A stretch of DNA of 64,000 bases from positions 463,335 through 527,334 of the forward strand of contig VWZL01006772.1 of NCBI GenBank assembly GCA_013396915.1, read 5' to 3'. Under the pieces are notes generated by a model. That model saw only the letters and a list, made by a program, of their open reading frames with translations. It was not told the DNA's origin and made no database searches. The position numbers were made by a program, and so were the translations under genes. Within the stretch, counting starts at the first letter, position 1; each line of letters opens with the position of its first letter. Positions 25,101 to 38,658 of the stretch are shown here, piece after piece. The DNA is from Stercorarius parasiticus. Its lineage: Eukaryota; Chordata; Aves; Charadriiformes; Stercorariidae.

Positions 25101-25626
25101 TTTTGTTCTGCTCTGCTTGCTCCTGCGTTGGTACCAATGTCTCAAAACATTTTGAGCAGGCATCTAGATAAGTCACAAAAGTACAATTGCTTCAGAGGTC
25201 ATGATGACTTTGCATAATGAGTCCATTAGATGTGGTAATCAATATCAAGCTCTTGGATCTTATGAATATTGATGAAGCAATTGTAGCAGGGAGGTAGATG
25301 GGGAATTGAGATGCATTTTGATATAATCAGAGAAACAGTTAATTGCCTAGGTAGAATATGGGTCCAGTAACCACCTTACAACATTTTGGAACATTCTAAT
25401 TTATCATTAATAATGGAAAAGCCATTATGGCATTTGCAGGGGAAAAAAAAATGTACACGGCTTGGGTTGCATTCTGCCCACATAAAGACACTGGTGTCAC
25501 TGCATTGTTTGAAATACTGTAAAATCAGTGGATCACAAGGTGAGGAATTACGTCACCTTGTCAATGGAAAGTAATATCAAATGTTGAACAAGAAAATGAG
25601 AACGTAGGTAAAAGGTCACTTCTCAC

Positions 25627-25689
25627 CTACTGCAACATCACTCCGGACACGAGTGGGATAGCTGGGGTAGCTCTCTGGCATCTTGCATA
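25627..25689 (-). CDS. Exon candidate, 63 nt, acceptor inside a tandem duplication
   Basis: The donor GCAGTAG|GTGAGA is good. Twenty open codons read CKMPESYPSYPTRVRSDVAV in phase 1 to 1, fitting both the 26.4 and 22.1 kb exons. The only acceptor that gives this frame is AATCACTGAG, poor in pyrimidines. It lies inside the 27-bp sequence repeated at 25682-25740, so a second copy sits 32 bp upstream. Confidence 0.36.
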   Translation of the reverse strand, partial: YARCQRATPAIPLVSGVMLQ

Positions 25690-25740
25690 CTCAGTGATTT
25701 TAACTGCTTTTAACTTGCATACTCAGTGATTTTAACTGCT
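25682..25740. repeat. Direct repeat, 2 x 27 bp, period 32
   Basis: CTTGCATACTCAGTGATTTT plus AACTGCT occurs at 25682-25708 and again at 25714-25740 without mismatch. It overlaps the predicted acceptor of the 25.6 kb exon. Confidence 0.93.
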
Positions 25741-26400
25741 GATCTCTGAATTGTTTTTCTGGGTTTTTCTTTGTCATGGTACATACACTGGTATTAGGGA
25801 GTTTACAAGCACAAGCTCTTGTAGTGGTATTATATAATCATCTAATCTCCGGCTCAGTTATCAGTCTGCAGAATGGGGTAAAAAAAAAACCCCTTGCAGG
25901 GGTTGATCTGAACATATGTCAATAAATAACTGGCAAACATATGGAGACTGAGGTCAGTTCAGGCCTTGTCCTGAGTGTGGGACAAATCAGCCAGACAAAA
26001 GGAGGGCAAGGGGAAAGATGCAGAAAATGTGAAGAGAAAAAGTTGCTGCTTTATGAAGTAAGAGAAAGAGTCGCTGACACAAGCATGAAATTTTAAGTGT
26101 GAATTCAGTAGAAAAGCTCTAGCCTGGGAAAAGAGAGTGCACAATTTTAATTTCATACTGTTTTGCCTGTGTAAGCAACAAACATGGTGTTGAAGCCACA
26201 GCCTTTCTCATTCAGCAGTGGAAATGAATGGCTCTGAATTGAAAGTCTAGGTCAAGGTTACTGTGCAGAGGGTTTGTAAGAAACTTAGTTCTACTTCAAC
26301 AACCAGCTTATTCAAGTAGTAGTACAAAATCCTGAGACTCGGTTCTTATTCCGGCGTTTACTTAAGAAACCCAGTATGCAGAGCAATTAGGTTTTCTTAC

Positions 26401-26459
26401 ATAAAACCTGAGGAGGGACGCCAGGATTGTATCTTTTACTTAGGAAAGTCACACAGCTT
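26401..26459 (-). CDS. Exon candidate, 59 nt
   Basis: The acceptor ATTTCCACTGCATCTAG and donor GTTTTAT|GTAAGA enclose 19 codons, SCVTFLSKRYNPGVPPQVL. The phase is 2 to 1, consistent with the exon about 900 nt upstream. The PGVPP turn suggests a loop between helices. Confidence 0.55.
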
Positions 26460-27356
26460 CTAGATGCAGTGGAAATGTATGTGATTAATACATACAGTGT
26501 CCGTACAAAGGGCAAAATACGGTTAGACAGAGCGACAGAAAATTTACATTGACAGAGGATATTTAAAAAAATAGATTTCCAGATAGTAATAAGTACATTT
26601 AGCTGCAATTGTTCTCTAGTGACTAAAATAAATACCTAAAAATAAATGTTGTCTATAAATAAGTATTTGGCTTAGTGCCAAATTTCTCTACTGTTTATGG
26701 AAAAGCAGAGAAAAAAAAAAGCAGTAGTTGTGACTAGTTTTCCAGTATATGACCTATTGTGACCCTTACTCTGGCACTGCTGAAATAAGACCAGTGTGGC
26801 TGAAAATTGCCGTCTGCAAGTCCTATGCCAGCAGAGAACTGCGCTAGGGACATTCAGAGGAAATTAGGCATATCAGTTTTGAGATACAAGTTTGAAATGA
26901 CAAAGGAATAATGTTATGTAACTGTTTCTTGTTAAATATCATCGCTAGAAGGTGTGACCTTGACTAGGTTTGGTCAAGTCTTTAGTAAATACTCTTTTTG
27001 TTCTGTATTTATTTTAGAGATATTAGACATTCTTCTACTTATTATTATGGCCCTTTTCTATTCTAGAAGAATTTTGGAGGGCCTTTCTGCTTCTTCCAAA
27101 TAGTGCTGAGATGCTACGGCTGTCACCAAATACGCAAGCTTACAGCACTGATAACTTTCTCCATCTTGTAGTGTGTTCCGACTGAAGTTGGTGTCCGGCT
27201 GGACACTGACAGTGTCTCACACTTGGCATGGGGTTATGGTCTGATAGTGGTCCAGCATTATTACTCACTGTTTCACTGCCTGTCTTCCTTGGAAGTTTTT
27301 TTGCTTCTGCTTGGTATCAAACAGAAATCCCAATACTAAGTTTCAATATCACTTAC

Positions 27357-27463
27357 GATGGTTTTATTAATGACGCCAAAATTTGAAGCATGGGACATTT
27401 GCCATTGTATTTACTTTCAAGAAATAATACACAGCTTTTTCTGTCTAGAATTACTCTGCTTCT
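27357..27463 (-). CDS. Exon candidate, 107 nt
   Basis: There are 35 open codons, including RVILDRKSCVLFLESKYNGK and PMLQILASLIKP. The donor AACCATC|GTAAGT is strong, and the acceptor CCAATGGTGTTACAG is good. The phase runs 0 to 2 and fits the 26.4 kb exon, giving SLIKP-S-SCVTFL. An internal AG (TTATTTCTTGAAAG) could give a shorter form in the same frame. Confidence 0.58.
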
Positions 27464-30400
27464 CTGTAACACCATTGGGATACTTTGCTGTCTGGCATTG
27501 CCTTTATAATTTTGATTTATAAACATATTTGTATAGTTCAAGGCTAGACTTTGTAAGTTCATTCATGACTTGAATTTTCCTGTTTTGATTGCCAGGATTA
27601 TGGGGATATAAAAATACAGACACTGGAATATTTTTTTCACCCCTTTTTGTACACTGCAGATGATGGACTACTAAATCGAGATCACTGCACTGTCACACTT
27701 AGTATCCCTGAGTTCTTACATGGATGTATATTTTTCAGATTCTCCTTAATAATCAGGCAGAAATTGTTTTTATAGCTCGTATGTAGTTTAATAAAGTATG
27801 CATTTTATTTTGCTATATTTCTATGAATTCCTGCATCTAAATTTTAGAAAATGACTTCTCCATCTTACAAACTGCTTCCGTTCTGCCTTTGTTTTCATAA
27901 AGTATTTTTTCATACAAAGCCGGGAATGCAAACTGAGTTAAAAATGCCTTTATGAGCAAGTCATTATGCCTTCTCACAATCTTACTATGGTTTTATTAAA
28001 AAGTGTTTTAAATTGTACAGGTTCTTTTTTAATGTTGAATTATAGCCTTCATTAGTCCCAAACGGTGAACCATCAACCTATGGCTCTAAAGATATTAATT
28101 CCTCAGCTGTCTTTTTCTACTATTAGTACTAACTTGCTCCAGAACATTCCAGCTTTCTCTGCTGTCCAACAAGCTGCGTAATCACTGTTGGGCAAATAAT
28201 TTCCATGCTGCATCTCTGATGGCTGTGCCTACATGTTAAATAGAAGTGAGAGACAGGAAAGTACTAAAGTTGCTACTGTAGGCTCAACCCTCTTGATCTC
28301 AGTTGTGATTTGAATTGTTTCAGCTGAAAGTGCTCCAGAGATTCTCTACCACTCCTCACACAGCACCCTGCCTGGAGTTCAAGGAGTGCAGCTTTGCCAC
28401 GCAAAGTCTTTGAAAAATGCCATCTTTCCTATATCATGCCATCTTTCCTATAACGTGTTGTCAATGGATTGGTTTATCTCAGTTTGTGACATTTAGACCT
28501 TTCACGTGGATTTCCAGCTTTACAGTCACCAAACCAGCTCCCTTCAGTTCATGAACTGGAATACAATTAATTGTATACACTTGAATGCCATTTCTGAGTG
28601 TGCATGTCTGATTTCACTGCTTTGCTCTGACTTGTACTGGTTTTGGCTTTTACTACTTTATTATTTTTTTTACCTTGTTCCGTGGAAAGGCAGGGTTCCT
28701 TCTGCAGATGGGGGTACGGGTTCTCAGAAGATAAATTTTAGACCCTCGTTGGGTCTAAAAAATAGCTATGAAGTTTTCCTTTGCACTATTGGGGTGTCTT
28801 GGTTGTGTTGTGGTGGGTTTTTGTTGTTTGGGTTTTTTCCAGACTTCTTTTAAAAATAATTTTTAGGCATTCCCTAGAGAGACAGCATGCCAGGTGACAT
28901 AGTCAGTGATTAGGCTTTTCATTTCACTGAAATGCCTACAGGTTGCGCACACTTAGCCTCTGACCTCTTTTGTTTAGCACTACATGTATGGACGCGGGCA
29001 TCTAAATCAGCCTTCAAAATCTGGGGATTTTTATCTTTTCTCAAATAATCTTTGCAGCTACCAACTGTCTTGTTAAGATCACTGTAATAGTCTGTTATTG
29101 TCCATCTTTCAATTTTGCTTTATAAAACTTTTCATCCAAAATTTATAATCTTACTTTTTTGTTAATCTCAAGGTAGGTTTTTTTTAACCTGAATGGAAAA
29201 AATATGGGAGCCCTCTGGTGGCTGCTACAGCATCTGTAAATGTTCCTGTAAATAACAGCATAAAAGATGAAGTTGGTCAGCAATCTGCTGCCAAAGTGAG
29301 AAAACCCCCAAACGCATGCTTATTCTCACATGCAGTTGGTTTAAATGCTATTAGTTGCACTTCTGGTAATTTCCATTACTTCTAGAATTAGTACCAGTTT
29401 TCTAAAATAAATGCAATTTAAATAAAAATTCTGAAACCCTTCCACCCATATGCGTCACTTGTTAGCAACATAATTTGCGTGAATCACTGGTTTGTATGTG
29501 CATACGGCAAGGTTTTGGGGAAGAGGTACCCACTTGTGTGAATTATGAACCCCTTCCACCCGAGGTCATTCCAGTTTATTAGGGGGAAAGTAACCACAGC
29601 CCAAGCCCTGGCCTTTGCCGGCAGAGAGCAGTACATAATACAGCCCTCTGTAGTTTCATTTATTGTTTTGCTTTCCTATGAGGCCCCAGCCCATGCTCTG
29701 AGGGCTCTTCTGTTTGAGGATTTCAGACAAATCAAGGCAAGGAAAGAACACTTGTATGTAACATAAAAATAAAGGGATTCAGCTTGATTGTTGTTTCAGA
29801 TGCTTGGAAAGGCTAACAGTTTTGGGAAATTAGAAAATTATTTAAGATATAGACAGGAATATTATGCTCTCTTTCTCCCTTGGGTACTCTTGGGCTCAAA
29901 ATATACATACATGGTTTCACTAGCTGGAGAAAAAGAAATCAAATGCCTCTGGAACTGATTATATAAAAGCAAAAGAGCCCTTCCCATCTTTAAATGTAAG
30001 GGGTGGGTTTGGAGAAAAAATGAGCTTAATTTTTTTTACAAAGGTTTAAAAGAAATTAAATTCTTTCCTCTTTATCCTCTTTTTTTCCATCTACTTCAGT
30101 GGCAAATAGAGGCGGAGAAAAGGAAAGAGATAAAGTGGCAATATAATCATTTAACCAAATAAACTGAAGTGTCAGTGTACTTTTTAGATTGCAAAACAAA
30201 AATCAGTCTACTTTTATACTATTTTCGAAAAAAGTTATCTTTATTTTTTACCTATTTTGGCCTTGTTTAGTATGAGCACTTAAGTTCTTTTTCAACACAG
30301 TTTAATTTTTATTGTCTTAAAAAAAAAAAATTTGGTCACGTTTAAAATAGAAATCTTTTTGGCCTACCTATGCAGTACCTTAAAACCTCATAATTTCCCC

Positions 30401-32431
30401 TCATTAGATGGATCCCCTGTGTAGATGGTGAACTACATCACTACAGCCATGTTGTATGGCCTGTCTGAAATCATGCTGGAAAAGTCTCCTGGATCCGAAG
30501 GCTGAATCCTCTTCTGGGCAAGTCCTGGTGCCCTCTCTTATCTACAACATTGTTCAACCTGATCAAATCCTGTAAATCGCTTAGCAGTTGTCTACTGTCT
30601 GAAAGGAAGGGGAGGAGAGATTGAAACCCTATGAAATACTCTAGTGTACGTATTGAAAAACAGTAACTCTTTCACATTGACTCTTTATGAGGGTTGTATT
30701 ACTTCACACAGCCGAAGCCTCGGGGTGCCTTGGCTTCTGCTCTTCCTTAATGTGTAAAAAAAGCACTTTTTCTGAAATAAGAGCGTCTGCTGTGGGAGCT
30801 GCTGTGGAACAGCCGTTCCAGCTTGCTTCTCCATGTAGACAAGCACTTACATTGTACTTGCCATCCTTTTTGGACCACTACAAAGCTCTCTTTCTTACAA
30901 ACTTGGCAACTAAACATTTGGAAAGATTTAGACTAATTTTGCCAAGTCAAAATATTTCTGATGACTGTGCTATTCATAAAGCAAAGGGATGAGACTTTTT
31001 TTTAGTGCTATAGTAAGGTAGAGTGCCTCATAAAATACAGGAATTTGATTGTATACCAATACAATAGAAACAGCCTTTCCGTTCCTCCTTAGTGTTGTCC
31101 CAGCTCCAACTAAATATAACAATAGAGTATTTAGACAAAAAAGATATTTGCAATTGAATAATATGACTATTATTCAAATTGAAAATGCAATGAGCAGACA
31201 AATCCAATCATACTGCTTATGACTTATGCATGGTGGCTGGCAGTGTTATTACATTAGTCTAATAGAGCTGACTGCTGAAAAATGTCATGAATTTCTGGGA
31301 ATGTAAAATGTGGACTTCCTATGCATGGTTTAAATTGGCATCATAACGATATATGCTTCCATGCAAAAAATCTCAAATGATTCTTCAGATCATTTAAATG
31401 ATACTTGATCGTACTGTGGTGGTGAATAATGTGTTAGGAAGGACCAAGAAGTGAGGAGCACAGGTCATAAGATGACTAGAAAGCCTCATGGTAAAACTAG
31501 AAACATGAAGTGAAATTCAGTTCTGTGGTTACCAATAATAGAAGTTAGAGCAAAATTCCAGAAACTGAAGGGGGGGAAAAAAGTAGGTGAAGGAATATTA
31601 TTGTAGTTGGAGTTGTTTTGTTTTTTTTTTTCTTTTTATTTATAGAGAGGAAATGTAGGAGACACTTTTCTTTAGAACAGTCAGGAATTTGAGGTTCTTG
31701 AGTGAAAAATAGCATTATGCAAGAAGTTTGCAGAAATATAGTCTTTATGTGTATAATAATTAAGTTTTCAGAAGTCAAACTTGCAGAATACCTGAATGAG
31801 TAGATAGAGCTCAATTCATGTTGACATTTGTTGCGTAGGTTTTTGAGGCCTTTCAAATAGTTGCAAAGAAAACATTCCAAATGTGAAAAAGAGCTTCAGA
31901 AGTGTTGAAATTATTTCCTGAGTTTACAAGAGAGCCTGAAACAATAGCTATGAGGTGTGAATTGCTTCCTTCATTTCAGTTAAATGTAATTTGAATTAAC
32001 TTGCTTGTATGTGCCTACTTTACTAAATCATAGTTCAGGTAACTAGGATTTAGGAAAGATGAGTTATGGACCATATCAGCTTAGTCACGCTTGCAAATCC
32101 ACAGGACTTTCGTTTCCACCTTTAAAGTTCTATCTGACCTTCAGTTACTAAAACTTCATCACCCAATTTACTGGTAAGTGAAAGATTTTTCATGGGGGTA
32201 TGTGTGAGGTTTGGATTTTCTCTTGTTTTAGGAAGACTTTACATATTTTAAGCATGATTAATGTTTTTACTAATCTTTCTACAGGAGATGAAGTGATTGG
32301 GGAAAGATCTTCCTCCGCTTTTTCCATAGTCATCTGACATGTATCTGGGTAGGGAAAGTAGCAAAACAGCCTGCTGGTACTTGATAGCCAGAGTGGGGCT
32401 GTCGGCATGGATTAGCACACCAGGCTTTCAC
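27464..32431. other. Intronic stretch, one doubtful exon
   Basis: The stretch is mostly AT-rich. Near 28673-28720 on the minus strand an acceptor (TTTATCTTCTGAG) and donor (ACAAG|GTAAAA) enclose about 48 nt that are open in all three frames, so coding cannot be judged. The 17-bp direct repeat is at 28417. Confidence 0.35.
28417..28452. repeat. Direct repeat, 2 x 17 bp, period 19
   Basis: ATGCCATCTTTCCTATA occurs twice with a two-base spacer. Confidence 0.9.
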
Positions 32432-32529
32432 CCATGCAAGGTGGTTATCTGGTACTCCCAAGACCAACGCCAGTGCAGCACGTAATGAGCGCATACAAAG
32501 TGATAGTAAGAAAGGATGGAGCAACAATG
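32432..32529 (-). CDS. Exon candidate, 98 nt, after a 77-nt intron
   Basis: The acceptor TTTTTAATACTTCTAG lies only 77 nt after the previous donor. It opens a frame in the required phase: FLLSLCMRSLRAALALVLGV, then PDNHLAW. The donor chosen, GCATGG|GTGAAA, returns to phase 0. The frame stays open for another 35 codons to a TGA, so a longer exon with another donor is possible. The leucine/alanine-rich helix continues the previous exon. Confidence 0.48.
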
Positions 32530-32606
32530 CTAGAAGTATTAAAAATACTGTTAAATAAGTAAGTTCATAATATGTTTTCTTTCTGCTGATATTTTTATTA
32601 CTCTAC

Positions 32607-32775
32607 CTGGCTGTTGCACATGCAGAATAGTCCCGAAAAATGATACCAGAGTCTTTGATGGACTTCTATACGTTGGGAGATTATTATTAGTTATCATAGT
32701 AAAATAATGATTGAAGAGCATAGCAAGGGCATATGTAAAGACCATTAGGAGGGAACATAGTTCTGTAAACATTTC
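32607..32775 (-). CDS. Exon candidate, 169 nt
   Basis: The acceptor CTCTCAAACTTTTCTCAG is excellent and the donor CAGCCAG|GTAGAG fair. The frame is open for 56 codons starting EMFTELCSLLMVFTYALAML, a long hydrophobic helix or pair of helices, later NLPTYRSPSKTLVSFF. The phase is 0 to 1. A transmembrane helix is conceivable, but the spacing fits a buried repeat helix equally well. Confidence 0.55.
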
Positions 32776-35700
32776 CTGAGAAAAGTTTGAGAGTGCTCCA
32801 GTGAAACCAAAGCAACCACTTTTAAAACTGGTCACAGGAAATCATAGCCAACGTGGATGATACTTAGCAGAATATTAGGTCACGGGGAAAATATTGTCAC
32901 ATTCATAAATTGCATACAAATCTGCAGATTTTAATGTATAAAATGCATTGGAAGTTATTTCCAAGTTAATTGTACTGTGTCCATAACCGGACAGTAGTTT
33001 TTGTCTGGACTGCTTTGCAGACTGAATGAGCATGTCTGCTACAGGAGCAGGTGCACCTGCAATTCCTTCTGTTTCCTGTAAAAGATTATCCAAAGACAAA
33101 TGAAAAAGTAAGAAGGCTCCCATTGCTTCCAAAAGGCATCAGATTAGGCTCCTGACATAGAGTTTGGTTTTTCAAAAGATGATTTTCAGATGTGCTGACA
33201 TGCCAAGTGCTCTGGCTTTCAGGGGCACTTAATAACCTCAACCATTTTGAAAGTCCAAGCCTGAGGGCTTGGAGGAGTAATATAAAATGCATATGAGGCT
33301 CAACCTTAATGTGTTCACTAGTACTTAATGCACTAGGAAAACAGAAAGTAGATGCAAAAAGGATCAGGATCTTCTTCCGTGCCTGTAGGAATTACTGTGT
33401 TCCTGCTGATTAGAATCCTCTAGGCACTGGATTTCCTCTCTTCGAAGTATCATTAAAGCTATGATGGCTCTGAAGAGCTGGTAATTTCTCTTCAGTGGCA
33501 AATACATTTTGAGGAGACAGTCTAGGAAAGAGTAAATCACTTGTCTTAGTAAACAATACTACTTGTATTAAATTACATATTCAGCATTTATATTCACAGC
33601 TAATAGATCTTTTCAAATCTGTTTTACTATAGGGAACTTTTGGAGAAAACTTCTGCCATGCCCCGTTATTTGATTATTTATAATTTTTAAATGAGTACTG
33701 GGAGGAATGAGAATTGATTTGAGCTTCACTTGAACCCGTGATCAAATTTTTTATTGAAGATGAATGAAATTCTTCTTATGTTTGTTACAGTTCTCAAAAT
33801 CAGTCTGTCTGGGTTTTTTTAAATGGGTGTTCTGGAGCAAAAATTAAAAAGGTCTGATTTTTAACTTCATGGGGTTTTAATTCCAGATTCGTAACTTATA
33901 GGAAACTATATCTATGCGTACCAACTTGCATGCATATATTTTAGGTTAAATTCTCCAAAAGCATACTTTTTGCTTTGTTGTAACCTCACCAAACCAGCAT
34001 CAATTTGTTGTTCCTTAACTGCTGTTAAGGAACACTTAAGGGAGAAGGCTTGGCTTCAGAACCATCGAAGGGTATGATTTTATTTTCTTCTGCTCTCTCA
34101 GATATAGAGTCATAAATCTCTTCTGAGAATCAAACACTCTGTGCTGGACAGAAAATCTGTTTGTTTAAACAAAGGTCCTATACTCCTTAAACTGGAGAAA
34201 ACAGGTTAAAAAAGTATATTAAAATTAAACAGTGCTTTTCAGACAGCGAGGTAGAGATATCCTTATTCTTGGTCTTCCTGCTGGTGAAGTTTATGGAGTT
34301 GCAACTTACTTCATCAACATTCTCACTGGATTTGAATTAATTTTAACTATTGATATTTGGATTGCTGTTAAAAGTCTTATAAGTAATTCATTGCCTGTTA
34401 ATGTTCTCCTGCATAGGGCTTTAATTTCATGACATAAAATTTATTATCTAGCAGTACCTTTTCTATTGGCATTTAATATTTTCTAGCTTGCTGATGTGTA
34501 ACTTTCGAGATGAATGCAGTATTAATATTACATTTTCTACAGCTTCCTTGGTAGACTTAATCATCTTCAGTGTAGCAGCACAGGAAACTACTAGGAAGAT
34601 GATTCTTAGCAAATGACATTAATATTGATGGCATATAATTAAGACCAAAAATGTGTAAAGGCAGTAGCAGCACTGAGTGTCTTTACTGCACTTATGAAAA
34701 GGCAGGTTAAGTTTAAGTATTAATACTTCTATATTCAATAAAACTTTAAAATAGAACATCTATCTTTCCCATCAGCAATTTCAGGGCCTTACCAAAGAAG
34801 AGAGGTAGAGAAAGTCAGTGCCACTCATAGTAAAACACACAGTTTATTAATAAAGTTTATTTCTCTTTTCAGTGTTAGTTATGGATGCTTCAGGCAAGTG
34901 GAAATTGTGGAATCTTTTCTGAGATGAAAGTTATTAGGAACAGAAAGTCAAGATATTGATCTCTAGAGATTTAGTTTTAGTTGCACAATATAAGAGCACC
35001 AATGGTAATTTTATATGGAGAGAAAAAAAAAAAACAACTTAAAAACTTCATGTGCTTTGGCCTTTTCATCCTTTTATTTTTATTTTGTGGTGTGTTTTTT
35101 TCCAATTAGTTTAGGTACTGCTTTTTCTCAAACGTTCCAAAGGACTAAAGTGACCTTAATTGAGTAGTGACACTGCTTCTTCTTATATTTGAAAACTCCA
35201 TACAAAAATCAAAACTTCAGCTTAATTAGCTGTAATTATTTTAAGACCTTGAAAATTTATGAAGCTATTTGTAACTTTTTTTTCAATAAGGAAGCTATCT
35301 ATTTTTTGAAATTCTGCCGGAGGAATGGTTAACAGTGCTGATATACAAAGATTTTGGCTTTACTCAAGTTGCCAGCATTTTATCCAAGAATATGCTTGCT
35401 GATTATATCTGTTACAGTGATCTGTAGATTTAGAAGGTGCTTGAAATCATTATAAAGTTGTCACTACTGGCCTTGAAACTTAAAGCAGTAAGAGAAAAGG
35501 AGGGGGGAATATGGTGGGGGGTTTTGTTGGGTTTTTTGGTTTTTTTTTTACAACAAGACGTTTTTTCTTTCTGTCTGAAGAGAGATGTGGGCCTCATCTA
35601 ATCAATTGGAGAGGGTTATCTGTTTTACAAGGAGCAGAAGCTGGTTTTTTTTGCTGTGGAAGTTTATATTATTGAAGAATCAGTGAAGCCATCACATGCA

Positions 35701-36189
35701 TATATGGTTCTCTACTGAGTAACAGCTACTCTTTCTCTTATCTTCACTAGACTGAAGGAATAATTTGTTGTAAAATTAATAAGATGATATCAAAAGTAGT
35801 ATGATTTTACTTCACAGCAATTTGTTTGTGTCTACAACCTCTTAGTTGACTCTAGTGAAACCATGCTGACCTGGCCTTGTCAATGGGATAGGAGTTCTCT
35901 GCATACCTCCTGTCTTACCCAGCTTGACTGGTCCAAGTAGCAATGACCTGCTCTGTTCTTATGCAGAAAGCTGTTATGACCACAGGCCACTCTTAGTAGT
36001 TTTCTGATGTCTTGCTGATGAATATTTCTCCTTCTTATGTCTGTTTTGTCAGCCAGAGTATACCTTACTGTGTTTTCGGAAGGCTGAAATCTGCATTTGG
36101 GTTATTGAACTTAGTAGCTAACCCTGCTCACTATTTAGTACTTAAATGAAAGATTCATTTTTTGGAAAGTGCTCATAATCCACACTCAC
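32776..36189. other. Intronic stretch, one doubtful open segment
   Basis: On the minus strand at 33075, a good acceptor (GGATAATCTTTTACAG) opens 62 codons starting ETEGIAGAPAPVADMLIQSA and running to TAA, with no convincing donor. The neighbouring exons already join in phase without it. It could be an alternative terminal exon. Confidence 0.3.
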
Positions 36190-36275
36190 CTGGTATGGGT
36201 GACTGGCAATATTTCCTAATAATATCAAAAGTGATTTGAATTCAAGTACAGGAAATCCACTGTCCTTCACGTGCT
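36190..36275 (-). CDS. Exon candidate, 86 nt
   Basis: There are 28 codons ending in the hydrophobic helix EFKSLLILLGNIASHPYQ, followed by a near-perfect donor, TACCAG|GTGAGT. The acceptor used (CACCTAGTCAG) is weak, but it gives the phase (1 to 0) that fits both neighbours. A second, stronger acceptor inside (TTTTGATATTATTAG) would make a 26-nt exon instead. The leucine-rich pattern resembles one helix of an alpha-helical repeat. Confidence 0.52.
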
Positions 36276-38055
36276 CTGACTAGGTGTCCTGGGCTCATCA
36301 TGGAGTGAGTTAACCCTGAGGGATGGCTTTCAGTCTAAAAGAAAACTGCTTTTGTTACGCTCTGTACCTACATGTAAGCTGTTCCACTGATACCTTTTTG
36401 CTATGGGTAAACTGGTAAAAGGCATTTTAGTGTGAATGCGTACTATATACTTCTGCTTTATATTGTGATTGCTATTACTTCAAGGACTGGGGAAAAAAAA
36501 TTATACCTTTGTGGTCATCACGACAGGCTCAGAGCAGGAATTGTTTCTACATATTGTCTCTTGCAAATTATCAGGTCCTTCACTGAAGGAACTGTAGTTC
36601 AGTTTATGTGCTTACAATTACATTTTGTAGACCAGGTCTCCATTTTTATGAGTGTTACTAGGGCGGTAGGACTATTTTGAATTAGCGTAAATATTTGATT
36701 AATGAGTCCTTTTGAAGTTCAGGAGCAACACACAATAAGATGATGGAAACTTTACAGTGGAATTTAGTTCCTGCAAGAAAACCATAACATAGCAGATTTT
36801 TAAGAAGTACAGTACATATTTGAAATCTAGCTTATGTTCCTAAACTGATGGATCACTATGCTTTGAAGAACCATTTTTCAGCACGGTGTAGATGAAGCCT
36901 TTATTGCTATGACAGTTCAATCTCCCACAAAGAAAGATGTCTGGCATATGTTGTAATATGTTTGTGCAGCACTACATCATCTGGTTTGAAGTGGGAATAA
37001 CGTTGTGACAGAAGCATGAACAGTCTGCCCTTTTTGCCTTCTTGTTCATTCAAATCAGAGAAGAAAGCAGGTGCTGAAATTGGTTTGTCTCTGTATAGTA
37101 ATGAGGAGGATTAATCTGCTTTGATATGTAACCTGGCCAGCAGAAGAGACTCTGCCTGGCACAGAAAAAGGCTTGTGTAATACAAACCAAAACATGGCTA
37201 CTGCGGCTAATTTTAGACTTCTTGGCCTGGAGAATGTCCTTTATTTCAGTTATTTTTATTTATATATTTATTTATTTATGCTTTTGTTAGGTCCTCAGGC
37301 CATGTGAGTTATGGCAGAATGCCTGGATTTCGGTCCTTGAATTTGGCTGGTTATATGTCCCCTGCAGACAAATATTCTGAGTCCTGGTCTCTCCCCAGGA
37401 TATCCATTTACTCCTCTACTGCATTCTGACTATTTATTATGGCTGCATAAAAGAGCATTATGAATGACAGATAAAAATCTTTTGGAAAGAGTTTGCCCAC
37501 AAAAAAATCTTACTATCTAGCTTAAGCTTCAGACAGTTTTTTCTCTAGGTAACCAGCTTACATCCTTCAGATGTTGAAATTTTGGTGTCTAGGCGTCTGA
37601 AATAAGCAGTCCATTGGGCTAAGACAGAGTCAAGTTTTGAATTTTTCCTTTTTTTGTCATCCTCACGTACTAGTGGCCTATAGATAGGTATGTAATGCAG
37701 GATGTTGCTTGCTGTATGAAAAGTTACACGTTATATGTACCAGAAGCAAGTCAGCGGTTCTAAAGAATGGTGCTTTTTATTGAGATTTAGGCACTTCCAT
37801 CATTCTTTCTGAGTCAAAGGAATGCTGGACAGCTGCTTGCCATTGGAAGTTGAAGGATGGGGGAGAAGAGGGAGAGAAAGAAGTAGCATGATTTAGGGTC
37901 ATTACTGTCTTAAGAATTTGTAGCAATATTATATTAAATTCCATTAAAATGGTTAGGTGTGCTTTTGTCTGTCACCATTGAACAGATACAAAACCAGGCT
38001 CTAATGCAGAAAGAAGGCTCTTTCCCTAACTTGTAGTTTGGAACAGACTTTACAC

Positions 38056-38094
38056 CTGGCTGTATTGTGTGTGTGATGATGGTGTTACAGGTCA
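38056..38094 (-). CDS. Exon candidate, 39 nt
   Basis: The acceptor ATTTTAACCTTGCAG is strong; the donor AGCCAG|GTGTAA is modest. Only one frame is open, reading TCNTIITHTIQP in phase 1 to 1. The join to the next exon reads THTIQP-E-HVKDSG. The frame stays open well past the donor, so a longer exon cannot be excluded. Confidence 0.42.
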
Positions 38095-38613
38095 CTGCAA
38101 GGTTAAAATTATTTGAATTAGAGCAGCAGCAGAGCTTAGCACTGGAGTTCAGCAGGTGCTGTGCTAAGACCAAGTTCCTTTGAGAGGAAGTCGGTTGTGG
38201 GCTCATTTAACTTCTTTTGTTTTACAAAATCAAAGCAGTGTCCAAAAGAAATTAATTATATATAGTCTTCAGTTATAGACAATTGTAAAAGTTTAAAGAC
38301 TTCAATTGTGTGTATTATCTGGAACAGAAAGGGAGGACTGCAGGAGTCCTTAAGAGTTAGGAAGAAATTTTCCAACCGACAAGCTATTTTATGACAATCT
38401 ACCCCATGGAGCGGTTACTCTTTTTTTTCGGAAGCATCTGCTATTTGAGCAACTCTCAGATAAAATGTTGAGTTAAATTTGTCCATTCCTATAGCAGTCC
38501 CTATGCCTCTGTGTCAAACAGCGATTTTTCTAGTGGGTATAGGCTAAAGCAGTTTTTCCCAGATTCCCTTCATGAGATATTAACCTCTTGTACCAGTATT
38601 ATTAGGTACTCAC

Positions 38614-38658
38614 ATTGCCAGCTTTGCAGATTTGGTTTCTCATTCACTGTATGAGTCT
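38614..38658 (-). CDS. Exon candidate, 45 nt
   Basis: The acceptor CTAATGTGTCTCTTAG and donor GGCAAT|GTGAGT enclose 14 codons, THTVNEKPNLQSWQ, in the only frame without stops. The phase runs 1 to 1, compatible on both sides. The exon is small but both splice sites are strong. Confidence 0.52.
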
